Source: Devosia sp.
GTDB lineage: Bacteria > Pseudomonadota > Alphaproteobacteria > Rhizobiales > Devosiaceae
Direction of reading: 5' to 3'
Assembly: GCA_016713105.1 (NCBI GenBank)
Contig: JADJPS010000003.1
Location: forward strand, 124,001 to 188,000
DNA length: 64,000 nucleotides
Shown: positions 43,086 to 51,459 of the stretch, piece after piece
Numbering within the stretch: the first letter of the stretch is position 1
Layout: each line of letters begins with the position of its first letter
The notes under the pieces: model-generated
What the model was told of the DNA's origin: nothing
The model's database searches: none
Seen by the model: the letters and a program-made list of their open reading frames with translations, nothing else
Translations under genes and position numbers: made by a program

Positions 43086-44087
43086 TCACAGCCACTTCCG
43101 ACCGCGCATCCACAGGAACAACGCACCGCCGAGCAAGGCCAGGCCGGCAGTGACTATCCAGAAGGCGTTGGGACTGTCGGCATGCGGAATGCCGGCGACA
43201 TTCATGCCGAGGATGCCGCTGATGACCGTCAGGGGCATCAACACCACAGTGACGGCGGCGAGCACCAGCATGGTCTGGTTCATCCGCTCGGCGCGCGTGT
43301 CGAGGATCTGCTCGTGGACCAGCACGGCGCGCTCGGAGAGAGCCTGCAGTTCGTCACCCAGCCGCGCGGTGCGACTGGCGGCCTCCCGCAGCCGAATGCG
43401 GTCGCGGCTGGTCAGCAGGGACAGTTCCTCGATCTCGAGCGTGCTGAGTACGTCGCGCTGCGGCCAGATCAGGCGGCGCAAGCCGATCAGGGTGCGTCGC
43501 AGATGCGCCAGCTTTGACCTGGAGTCACTGCCCCGGGACAGCATCACGCTCTCTTCGATGGTGTCGAGGCTGTCGCCCATGCGCTCGATCAGCGGCTCCA
43601 TGCGATCGGCCGCGCGCAGGGCCAGCCGCGCCACCAGGTCGGCCGGCGTCAGGGGGGCGTGGTGTGTCTGTTGCCACTGCGAAATGCCAAGAAATTCGAC
43701 GATGTTGAGTTCGGAGGCGATGACGACCCGGCCCTTCTCCAGCCAGAGGCTGAGCAACTGGCGGCCGACATCCTCGGGTTCCGCCCCCGGGCGCGCGACA
43801 CGCAGCACCACCAGCGCCTTGTCGTCGAAGATCGTGCAGCGGCTGCGGGTGGAGGGGACCGTGATCAGGTCGGCGTTGAAGTCTCCCAGTTCCTTCTTCA
43901 GCCAGACCTTGAACTCGGGCGCACGCGAGTTGCCGGCGACCAGGGCGAAGCCCTTGGGCTGCACGGTGTACTCGAGTTCCTCGGCTTCCGTGAGCTTTCG
44001 TACCCCGCCCCGGCCGTCGAACTGGACGATCGTCAGCCAGTCCTTGACGGGCTGACGCTGGTTGCTGGCCGGCCGCGGTCCGCTCAT
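43086..44087 (-). CDS. CorA-family divalent cation transporter (ZntB-like)
   Basis: 333 residues. A large N-terminal cytoplasmic domain, a long helical region (about 170-265), then two C-terminal helices. The pore signature GMN is intact (ISGILGMNVAGIP), followed by a short periplasmic loop DSPNAFW and the basic end RGRKWL. The GMN and loop composition, with no long acidic loop, favour ZntB-type Zn2+/Mg2+ transport, but the ion cannot be fixed from sequence. It lies 13 bp from the valS stop in the same direction. Confidence 0.88.
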   Translation of the reverse strand: MSGPRPASNQRQPVKDWLTIVQFDGRGGVRKLTEAEELEYTVQPKGFALVAGNSRAPEFKVWLKKELGDFNADLITVPSTRSRCTIFDDKALVVLRVARPGAEPEDVGRQLLSLWLEKGRVVIASELNIVEFLGISQWQQTHHAPLTPADLVARLALRAADRMEPLIERMGDSLDTIEESVMLSRGSDSRSKLAHLRRTLIGLRRLIWPQRDVLSTLEIEELSLLTSRDRIRLREAASRTARLGDELQALSERAVLVHEQILDTRAERMNQTMLVLAAVTVVLMPLTVISGILGMNVAGIPHADSPNAFWIVTAGLALLGGALFLWMRGRKWL

Positions 44088-44100
44088 CGTCCCGCTCCCG

Positions 44101-46950
44101 TCAGCTCAGCCGCGCCAGGGCCTCAGCGATCCGGTTGCGCCGATCGACGGCCTCGGCGCGACGCTGCCGCTGCTCCTCGATCACTTCCTCGGGTGCCTTG
44201 GCGACGAACTGCGCATTGCCGAGCTTCCTGTCGATCTTGTCGATCTCGTCATCGAGTTTCGCCACATCCCGCGTCAGCCTCGCGCGTTCGGCGTCAAGGT
44301 CGATGACGCCGGCGAGCGGCAGCACGAACAGAGCCTCGCCGATGATCAACTGGGCGGAGTCGCGCGGCGCATCGTCGCCGTAGTCGACGCTGTCGAGGCG
44401 AGCGAGGCGGGTCAGCGCCGACAGATGGGCCTCGACGCGCGTCCCGGTCAGTTCGCCGGCCCCGACCACGAGGAGGCGGACCTTGGCGCCGGCCGGAACG
44501 TTCATTTCCTGGCGCACCGAGCGGATACCCGACACCAGGGCAACCAGCCAATCGAGTTCGGCCTCGGCGTCCTCGTCATGCAGGCCCCTGAGGTTCGGCC
44601 ATTCCGACAGGATCAGCATGCGCTCGCGCCGCGGCCCGACCTTGCCGGTCTCGGCCCACAATTCCTCGGTCACGAACGGCATGAACGGATGCAGCAGCTT
44701 GAGAATCTGGTCGAGCACATAGGCCGCCGTCGCCTGGGTTTCCGCCCTTGCCGAAGCATCCTCGCCGGTCAGGATCGGCTTGGCGAGTTCGAGATACCAG
44801 TCGCAGTAGGAGCCCCAGACGAAGTCGTAGGCAGCGTTGGCGGCCTCGTTGAACTTGTACTCGCCCAGAGCCGCCTTGGTCTCGATCTCGGTCACCGCGC
44901 GGGCGGTCGCGCCGACGATCCAGCGATTGACCGCCAGGCGATTGTTGTGCGGGCTGAAACCGGTGAGCCGGATGCAGCCGTTCATCTCGAGGAAACGCGC
45001 GGCGTTCCAGAGCTTGGTGACGAAGTTCCGGTAGCCCTCGACGCGGCCCAGGGCGAGGCGCATGTCACGGCCCTGCGCCGCCATGGCGGCAAGGGTGAAC
45101 CGCGTCGCATCGGCCCCGTACTCGTCGATGAGCCTGAGCGGATCGATGACGTTGCCCTTGGTCTTGGACATCTTCTGGCCCTTCTCGTCGCGGACCAGGG
45201 CATGCATGTAGACCGTGTGAAAGGGCTCGGTGCCGGTGAATTCCAGCCCCATCATCATCATGCGGGCAACCCAGAAGAAGATGATGTCGAAGCCGGTGAC
45301 CAGGACGTCGGTCGGGTAGTAGCGCTTCAGTTCCGGCGTCTGCTCGGGCCAGCCGAGCGTCGAGAACGGCCACAGCGCCGACGAGAACCAGGTATCGAGC
45401 ACATCCTCGTCGCGATGCAGCGGCACCTTGGCATCGGCGATCCCGGCGAAGGGGTCCTTCTGCTTGCGGATGGCCCAGGTCTGGGCGTTCAGCCGGTCGC
45501 GCTGGGTGGTATCGAAGGCGTTGTAGGCCTTGACGTAGTCGATGGAGTTGAGGCCGCCCGAATAGACCTCGATCTTTCGTCCATAATAGGCCATGGCCTG
45601 CGCCAGGGCCTCTTCCTCGTTGTCGGCCACGAAACACTTCGGGCCGGCGGCGCCGTTGTTGAAATCGGGATCGGTGTTGAGACGCGGGCCGTACCACGCC
45701 GGAATCTGGTGCCCCCACCAGAGCTGGCGCGAGATGCACCACGGCTTGATGTTCTCCATCCAGGCAAAGTAGGTGTTCTCGTAGGCCTTGGGCACGAACC
45801 GGGTGCGGCCCTCGCGAACCGAGGCCAGCGCCGGTTGGGCAAGCACTTCGGCGTTCACGAACCACTGATCGGTGAGGAACGGCTCTATGACGATCTGTTT
45901 GCTCTTTTCGTCATAGGGCACCATGATCTTCTTGTCCTCGATCCAGACAAGAACCCCGATGGCCTCGAGCTCGGCGAGCACCTTCTCCCGCGCCTCGAAC
46001 CGATCCAGCCCGCGATAGGCTACCGGCACGCTGTTGTTGAGCCGTGCGGTGGTGGTGAAGATGTTGATCGGCTTCAGCCCATGCCGCGCCCCCACCTCGA
46101 AGTCGTTGAAATCGTGGGCCGGCGTGATCTTGACGGCACCCGATCCCAGCTCAGGGTCAGCGTACTCGTCGGCAATGATGGGGATGCGACGGCCGACGAT
46201 GGGCAGGATGACCTGCTGCCCGATCAGGTGGCGATAGCGCTCGTCGTCCGGATGCACCGCGACGGCAACGTCGCCGAGCATGGTCTCGGGCCGGGTGGTG
46301 GCCACTGTGATGGTCTCGTCGCTGCCCTCGATGGGATAGCGCAGGTGCCACATCTTGCCCGCGGTCTCGATGTTCTCGACCTCGAGATCCGAGATTGCCG
46401 TCTCGAGACCCGGATGCCAGTTCACCAGCCGCTTGGCGCGGTAGATGAGGCCCTTCTCATAGAGCGAGACGAACACCTTGCGGACCGCCCGCGACAGCCC
46501 CTCGTCCATGGTGAAGCGTTCGCGCGACCAATCGGCGGAGGCGCCCAGGCGCTTCAACTGGTTGAGGATGGTCCCGCCGGATTCGGCCTTCCACTCCCAG
46601 ACCCGCTCGAGGAACTTCTCCCGGCCCATGTCGCGGCGGCCGGGCTGCTGCCGCTCGGCCAACTGACGCTCGACGATCATCTGGGTGGCGATTCCGGCAT
46701 GGTCGGTGCCGGGCTGCCACAACACGTCTCTGCCGCGCATCCGTTCGAAGCGGATCAGGATGTCCTGGATGGTGTTGTTGAGCGCGTGGCCGATGTGGAG
46801 CGATCCCGTCACGTTGGGCGGCGGAATGACGATCGCATAGGGCTTTGCCCCCGGCCTGGCCCCTGCTCCAGCCCTGAAGGCGCCGGCCTGCTGCCAGGCC
46901 TCGTAGATGCGGGTCTCGACGGCGGCCGGTTCGTAGGTCTTCTCAAGCAT
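44101..46950 (-). CDS. valS: Valine--tRNA ligase
   Basis: Class I synthetase (949 residues from ATG 46950, MLEKTYEPAAVETRIYEAWQ). HIGH motif in PPPNVTGSLHIGHALNNT, the editing CP1 domain (TTRPETMLGDVAVAVHPDDE), and the KMSKS-type loop as KMSKTKGNVIDP. The C-terminal coiled coil (DLDAERARLTRDVAKLDDEI) binds the tRNA. A TTG 18 bases upstream is also in frame. It lies downstream of popZ in the same orientation. Confidence 0.96.
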   Translation of the reverse strand: MLEKTYEPAAVETRIYEAWQQAGAFRAGAGARPGAKPYAIVIPPPNVTGSLHIGHALNNTIQDILIRFERMRGRDVLWQPGTDHAGIATQMIVERQLAERQQPGRRDMGREKFLERVWEWKAESGGTILNQLKRLGASADWSRERFTMDEGLSRAVRKVFVSLYEKGLIYRAKRLVNWHPGLETAISDLEVENIETAGKMWHLRYPIEGSDETITVATTRPETMLGDVAVAVHPDDERYRHLIGQQVILPIVGRRIPIIADEYADPELGSGAVKITPAHDFNDFEVGARHGLKPINIFTTTARLNNSVPVAYRGLDRFEAREKVLAELEAIGVLVWIEDKKIMVPYDEKSKQIVIEPFLTDQWFVNAEVLAQPALASVREGRTRFVPKAYENTYFAWMENIKPWCISRQLWWGHQIPAWYGPRLNTDPDFNNGAAGPKCFVADNEEEALAQAMAYYGRKIEVYSGGLNSIDYVKAYNAFDTTQRDRLNAQTWAIRKQKDPFAGIADAKVPLHRDEDVLDTWFSSALWPFSTLGWPEQTPELKRYYPTDVLVTGFDIIFFWVARMMMMGLEFTGTEPFHTVYMHALVRDEKGQKMSKTKGNVIDPLRLIDEYGADATRFTLAAMAAQGRDMRLALGRVEGYRNFVTKLWNAARFLEMNGCIRLTGFSPHNNRLAVNRWIVGATARAVTEIETKAALGEYKFNEAANAAYDFVWGSYCDWYLELAKPILTGEDASARAETQATAAYVLDQILKLLHPFMPFVTEELWAETGKVGPRRERMLILSEWPNLRGLHDEDAEAELDWLVALVSGIRSVRQEMNVPAGAKVRLLVVGAGELTGTRVEAHLSALTRLARLDSVDYGDDAPRDSAQLIIGEALFVLPLAGVIDLDAERARLTRDVAKLDDEIDKIDRKLGNAQFVAKAPEEVIEEQRQRRAEAVDRRNRIAEALARLS

Positions 46951-46969
46951 CGGGACGTCCAACAGCAAC

Positions 46970-47003
46970 GGCCCGCCGGTGGCGCATGGCGCGCGGGCGG
47001 GCC
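46970..47003 (-). terminator. Possible stem-loop between popZ and valS
   Basis: An 8-bp perfect stem GGCCCGCC/GGCGGGCC with an 18-base loop lies in the 145-bp space after the popZ stop. No T-run follows, so it may be an attenuator or a processing hairpin rather than a terminator. Confidence 0.3.
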
Positions 47004-47095
47004 CGATGAATTTCAGTGGCTAGGTCTAAAGCAAACGCCGGGGAGTGAAGTCAACACAATCACGTGCAGCGCCGTCCCGGGCGAGAAGACGTCGG

Positions 47096-47797
47096 TCAGC
47101 GGCCACCACGGGAGACGCGCGCAATCTCCTGCTCGACGATACGTTCGACGACCGCCGGAAGGTTCTCGTCGAGCCACTCCTTCAGCATCGGCCGCAGCAT
47201 CTCGCGCATCATCTGCTCGATGGTGACGTTGGCTCCGATCGTCGACATGTTGCTGAGCCGCGCGAAGCTGCCCTTGACGATCGACTGCGTCGTCGGTTCG
47301 AGCAGTTGCTCGGCGAGATCGACGGTGAGCCGCGGATCCGGCAGCGGCGCCGCCTGCGACACGGTGACAGCCGGGCGCGGTGCGGGGCGCTCGGCCACCG
47401 GGGCGGGACGGACGGCTACCGGCGGAGGCGCGGGCGGCGGCGGTGGCGGCGCCAGCGGTTCCTCGTCCCGGTCGGTCTCGAAGGCAATATCGTCGGGATC
47501 GACCAGCGACACCGGCTCGGTCGAGGTCTCGCCCAGCACCTCGCTGAAGCTGACGCCGGTTCCAGCCATGTCCTCGACAGCCGTATCGTGCAGAATCTGC
47601 TCGGCCGAAAGCGCCAGCGGCTCCGGCTCGGCCTCAACGGGCACGGGAGGCGGCGCAAAGCTGCGCGGCGGTGGCGCCGCTGGCGGAGCCGCAACCGGCT
47701 TGCGAGGCACCGCACCGGCATCATCGTCAGCGATGATCTGCCTGATCGACGACAGGATCTCGTCCATCGAGGGCTCTTTGGGTGCCGGCTTGTTCAT
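47096..47797 (-). CDS. popZ: Polar organizing protein PopZ-like (DUF2497)
   Basis: 233 residues. The N-terminal helix KEPSMDEILSSIRQIIADDD is the conserved client-binding motif. The middle is a Pro/Ala/acidic disordered linker (about 30-160), and the C-terminal helices NVTIEQMMREMLRPMLKEWL and LPAVVERIVEQEIARV mediate oligomerisation. PopZ anchors the chromosome and signalling proteins at the pole in Alphaproteobacteria. ATG 47797 is preceded by GAGG. The pcm-tolC-popZ-valS order is common in Rhizobiales. Confidence 0.9.
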   Translation of the reverse strand: MNKPAPKEPSMDEILSSIRQIIADDDAGAVPRKPVAAPPAAPPPRSFAPPPVPVEAEPEPLALSAEQILHDTAVEDMAGTGVSFSEVLGETSTEPVSLVDPDDIAFETDRDEEPLAPPPPPPAPPPVAVRPAPVAERPAPRPAVTVSQAAPLPDPRLTVDLAEQLLEPTTQSIVKGSFARLSNMSTIGANVTIEQMMREMLRPMLKEWLDENLPAVVERIVEQEIARVSRGGR

Positions 47798-47987
47798 CAC
47801 TGCCTCACAATACGCGCCATGCACGCAGTACGCCGCTCCTGGCTCCGCGCCGAATCGGCTCCCACCAATCTAGTCCAAGTGCTTCAGGTTTGTGAAACCG
47901 GCGGCCGACCGGCGCCGCCGGTCTTCCCCAAGCATTTTCAGTGCATCGTCCTGCAGCACCGCGAGCGACCGTCCGGGAACAGCAGCC

Positions 47988-49349
47988 TCAATCGTCGAGG
48001 GCCCGCAGTTCCTGCCAGACGTCTTCGACCTTGGCGATGTACCCGTCGGCAGAATGGACAGTGACATCCAGCGTGAGGTCTTCGGCCGAGAGGCGGCCCG
48101 ACGCCGCCAGCAGGGCGAAGGCGGCGATCATCTTGCTGGCGCGGGCCGTGATCAGCCCCTCGCGCGCCGTCGTCAGCTCCGCCTGCGCATTGAGGACATC
48201 CAGCGTCGTCTTCTGCCCGACATCGCGCTCCTGGATGGTTCCGTCCACGACCAGTTGTCCCGATTCGACCGCCGACTGCGCCGATTCGATCTGCGATGTC
48301 GCGTTCTGCAGGCTGGACCAGGAGGAGATCACCGACTCGCGGATCTGGTCACGCGCCGCCAGAGCATCCACCTCGGACTTGATCTGCTCGATATTGGCCC
48401 TGCGAATGCTCGCTCCCAGCGCCCCACCGGCGTAGATCGGTATCGAGAGCGACAGGTTGACCGAACCGGACATCCCGCCGACCGATGCATCACCGAAGCA
48501 ACCGACGGCACAGAGCGATCCGATCAGGTTGAGCGTCGGTCCAAACGCGGAATTGGCCGCATCGGAACCCGCCTGTGCCACCCGGATGGCGGCGCGAGCC
48601 GAAAGCAGCGCCGGGTGACGCGTCTCGGCCGACTGGATGGCGGAGTCGATCGATGCGGGCAGGAGCCGTCCAAAGCTGAAATCACCCGAAAGGTTCTTGG
48701 GCTTGCGACCAACCCAGCGTTCAAAGCTCGCCTGGCTGGTCTGCAGAGAGGCGATGGCGGCCTTGTACGAGGCGACGGCCTGGGCCTGGCGGGCTCGCGC
48801 CTGCGAGACGTCGATCTTGGTGCCCTCGCCGAGTCGCAGACGATCCTCGGCGGAACCGACCTGTGCCTCGAAGAAAGCCATGTTGTCGGCCCGCAGCTGC
48901 ACGAGCTGGGTATCGCGGATCACCGCAAAATAGGCCTGCACCACCGAGAGCAACACGTTCTGCTCGGCATTACGCAACGAGTATTTGCTCAGCTCGGTCA
49001 GCGCCCGGGCCTGCTCGATCTGCGCATCGGTCTTGAAATTGTCGAACAGCGTCTGGTTGTAGCTGGCACCGAGCCGGTAGCTCTCACTGATGCTGGACCC
49101 GGAGGGACCGCCCGCCGTCCAGTCGAAGCCGGCGCTCCCCGAGACGCCGATGCTCGGCAGCTTTCCCGACTTGGCCAGCGCAATCCCCTCGGCGGTCGAC
49201 TTCACATCAAGAAGTGCCGACATGATATTGGGATTGTTCGTGTATGCACTTGCCAGCGCCGAGCGGAGAGACTCCGCATGCGCTGCAAACGAGACAAGTG
49301 AAAAAGCTGCGGCAAGGGCGCCCGCCTGCATTGCCCCCGTAAAACGCAT
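47988..49349 (-). CDS. tolC: TolC-family outer-membrane efflux/secretion protein
   Basis: 453 residues with a signal peptide (MRFTGAMQAGALAAAFSLVS, then FAAHAES) and two internally repeated OEP halves: SYNQTLFDNFKTDAQIEQAR and LSIPIYAGGALGASIRRANI are the paired barrel/helix segments. TolC trimers form the outer-membrane duct for type I secretion and RND or MFS efflux pumps. No inner-membrane partner is adjacent. It is between pcm and popZ in the same direction. Confidence 0.94.
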   Translation of the reverse strand: MRFTGAMQAGALAAAFSLVSFAAHAESLRSALASAYTNNPNIMSALLDVKSTAEGIALAKSGKLPSIGVSGSAGFDWTAGGPSGSSISESYRLGASYNQTLFDNFKTDAQIEQARALTELSKYSLRNAEQNVLLSVVQAYFAVIRDTQLVQLRADNMAFFEAQVGSAEDRLRLGEGTKIDVSQARARQAQAVASYKAAIASLQTSQASFERWVGRKPKNLSGDFSFGRLLPASIDSAIQSAETRHPALLSARAAIRVAQAGSDAANSAFGPTLNLIGSLCAVGCFGDASVGGMSGSVNLSLSIPIYAGGALGASIRRANIEQIKSEVDALAARDQIRESVISSWSSLQNATSQIESAQSAVESGQLVVDGTIQERDVGQKTTLDVLNAQAELTTAREGLITARASKMIAAFALLAASGRLSAEDLTLDVTVHSADGYIAKVEDVWQELRALDD

Positions 49350-49512
49350 AAACAGACCTCCGACACCCCGACGACACTATGCCGGCCACTTGGGGCGCAC
49401 AACCTTCGATGGCAACCGTTACGGAAATTTAACACGCGATTTGAGCGCCGCGTGATTCGCCGGCAACACTGCCGACCTGGCGGTCAGTTGTAGCGCCCAG
49501 CCCCGCAGAACG

Positions 49513-50166
49513 CTAGAACACGAAGGCGTCGCTGGCCCTTTCGGCGGCAAGCGGCGGCAGCGTCGTATTGAACTCGCTGCGCTCGCCGATGTCGTCGCCC
49601 CGCCTCTGGTAGATCCGCGCCGACGCCGCGGGGCCGCGACGCAGCAGGGTGACGAGTCGTCCGCCGTCGGCCAGCAACCGCAACAGGCCGGCCGGTTCGC
49701 TCTCGAGGGCGCCGTCGACGATGATGACATCAAAGCTGCGCGGCTCGAGAACCGCACCATCGAGGCCCGCCTCGATGACAGCGGCATTCGTCACGCCGAG
49801 GGAGGCAAGATTGTCGCGCGCCGCCGCGGCCAGTTGCGCGTCCGGCTCGAGCGCCGTCGCCTGACCGCCCAGCCGGGACAGTACGGCGGTAGAGTAGCCG
49901 GTGCCCGCGCCGACATCGAGGATGCGATCGCCAGGCGCGATCTCGGCAAGCTGGAGGAGCTTGGCAAACGGAGCCGGTGCTCCGAGGGCACGCCCGCCCC
50001 CGAGCGGGTGCGCCAGGTCCGCGTAGGCCAGTTCCCGCCGACCGTCGGGCACGAATCTCTCGCGCGGCACATCGCCCATTGCAGCGAGGACCCGGCGGTC
50101 CGTCACGTTGCTGGTGCGCAGCTGGTTGTCCACCATCTTGCGGCGGAGGATCGCGAAATCGGCCAT
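49513..50166 (-). CDS. pcm: Protein-L-isoaspartate O-methyltransferase family protein
   Basis: 217 residues from ATG 50166 (MADFAILRRKMVDNQLRTSN). The SAM-binding motif is ILDVGAGTGYSTAVLSRLGG, with the acidic motif II in TALEPD and a post-I region FDVIIVDGAL. Members near tolC in Alphaproteobacteria are often annotated PCMT but may lack the isoAsp specificity residues, so repair activity is not certain. CAGGG lies eight bases before the ATG. The longer open frame upstream is not homologous. Confidence 0.85.
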   Translation of the reverse strand: MADFAILRRKMVDNQLRTSNVTDRRVLAAMGDVPRERFVPDGRRELAYADLAHPLGGGRALGAPAPFAKLLQLAEIAPGDRILDVGAGTGYSTAVLSRLGGQATALEPDAQLAAAARDNLASLGVTNAAVIEAGLDGAVLEPRSFDVIIVDGALESEPAGLLRLLADGGRLVTLLRRGPAASARIYQRRGDDIGERSEFNTTLPPLAAERASDAFVF

Positions 50167-50344
50167 GTGCCCTGCCCCGATGCCAAACGTCATTTCGGCA
50201 TCGTGATAGACCGGCACGACTCCCCCGCAAGCATCCCGGTCGGCCATGTGCGACCACACCTCTCACGGATTGCAGCATGGGCCGACCGGTTGCGCCTTCA
50301 TCTTGCGTAAATGGCAGGCCTGCCATATGTACCCCGTCCAGTGG

Positions 50345-50418
50345 GGCCACGTGGCGGAGTGGTTACGCAGCGGATTGCAAATCCGTCTATTCCGGTTCGA
50401 TTCCGGACGTGGCCTCCA
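50345..50418 (+). tRNA. tRNA-Cys (GCA)
   Basis: A 74-nt cloverleaf. The acceptor GGCCACG pairs with CGTGGCC, the anticodon loop is TTGCAAA with anticodon GCA, the T loop is GGTTCGATTCC, the discriminator is U, and CCA is encoded. Confidence 0.96.
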
Positions 50419-50682
50419 CTCCTCAGCGCATGACCAGTGTCCCGCGGCCCGTGACGTGCCGCCGACGCGTCTCGCCACCGCCGCCTGCGCACCTGCACGA
50501 TGCCACCGAGGCGCCTTCGGGCCGTGACAGCGTGCATTGCCCGACCAGTGCAGGCGCGATCGATCAAGACCGGCCAGGCCGGTGCCCCGACCTGCCCCTC
50601 AACCACACCGAGGGAAAAACGGGCTTGGCAAACAAAATCAAACCCGCTACACGGGCGCTGCCTTGAGCAAGGCGCTCCGTGT

Positions 50683-50758
50683 TCCGCGATAGCTCAGTTG
50701 GTAGAGCAGTCGGCTGTTAACCGACTTGTCGTAGGTTCGAGTCCTACTCGCGGAGCCA
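50683..50758 (+). tRNA. tRNA-Asn (GTT)
   Basis: A 76-nt cloverleaf. The acceptor TCCGCGA pairs with TCGCGGA, the anticodon loop is CTGTTAA with anticodon GTT, the T arm is GTAGGTTCGAGTCCTAC, the discriminator is G, and CCA is encoded. The 264 bp before it hold no other gene. Confidence 0.97.
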
Positions 50759-50791
50759 TTCCCCCCTGAAATCGCAGTACGTTGCCACCGG

Positions 50792-50839
50792 CTTGGCGCG
50801 ACGCTGGACTTGGCGCGACGTCAGGCTTGGCGTCGCGCC
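50792..50839. repeat. 17-bp-period tandem repeat and hairpin downstream of tRNA-Asn
   Basis: Two exact copies of CTTGGCGCGACG (50792-50803 and 50809-50820) and a third degenerate copy CTTGGCGTCGCG (50826-50837) recur every 17 bp. The second and third copies form a perfect 9-bp stem GGCGCGACG/CGTCGCGCC with a 10-base loop. It lies in a 335-bp gene-free gap between tRNA-Asn and the secreted protein. It could be a tRNA 3' processing or termination structure; no T-run follows. Confidence 0.5.
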
Positions 50840-51093
50840 TGCGGGCCGGGCCGGGTTCCATCCCGATGTCGAGGCGCGCCAAATCTCTGCAGTGGCCATG
50901 CCTGCGGCCGGCTGGGGTGCTGAGGTCGTGGTCGTCGGCCTGGCCATCAGGCTCGCGCTGGGCGCTTAACCAGATTCGGATGACAGCATTTGTGCGTCTT
51001 GCGCACGAATTCCATTAGTGCTTTGTTTACCTTGCCTGGTTTGTGGCGGGCCAACTCACGGCGTTCAACAGACGCCGGACAATGGAGTTGAGT

Positions 51094-51459
51094 ATGCGTA
51101 CGCGTCCAGTTCTGCGCCTCGTCGGCGCCTTTTCGATTGCGGCAGCGATGAGCGTCGGTCTTGTCCAGCCTGCCGCTGCCTTTTCACAGGAGGCCTCCGA
51201 CAATATCGCGGAGTTCTTCCGCTGCAAGTCGCTGATGCTCAGCGACTTCGCCGCATTCAGCAAGCAGTGCGGCGGCACCCCCAACATGACCGACCTGTCA
51301 TCGATGATGACGAGCCAGGACGGCTCTGCCGACAGCTGCTCGAACCACGGCAAGAAGAAGCACAAGTACCACGGTGGCGGCGGCGGCTGCTATGAGCCGC
51401 ACGGCAAGAAGCACAAGAAGCACAAGCGCGGACACGGTTTCCCGAGCATGTACGACTGA
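51094..51459 (+). CDS. Small secreted His/Lys-rich four-cysteine protein
   Basis: 121 residues from ATG 51094, with GGAG about nine bases upstream (ATG 51082 is also possible). A signal peptide spans MRTRPVLRLVGAFSIAAAMS to QPAAA-F. The mature part has four cysteines (C44, C59, C82, C99) and a basic end with clusters KKKHKYHGGGGG and KKHKKHKRGHG. I do not recognise the family. The His/Lys/Gly pattern suggests metal, anionic-polymer or cell-wall binding. It is convergent with, and overlaps by 203 bp, the 3' end of the ClpP-like gene. Confidence 0.6.
   Translation: MRTRPVLRLVGAFSIAAAMSVGLVQPAAAFSQEASDNIAEFFRCKSLMLSDFAAFSKQCGGTPNMTDLSSMMTSQDGSADSCSNHGKKKHKYHGGGGGCYEPHGKKHKKHKRGHGFPSMYD

Noticed and set aside
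44062..47226. Very long open frame (over 1000 codons) antisense to valS
   Set aside because: Composition is biased and repetitive in His/Asp/Glu/Arg, has no family motifs, and mirrors the codon structure of the GC-rich valS gene on the other strand.
50683..50758. Genomic island integrated at tRNA-Asn
   Set aside because: There is no integrase, no duplicated tRNA 3' end and no composition shift downstream; the next genes look native.
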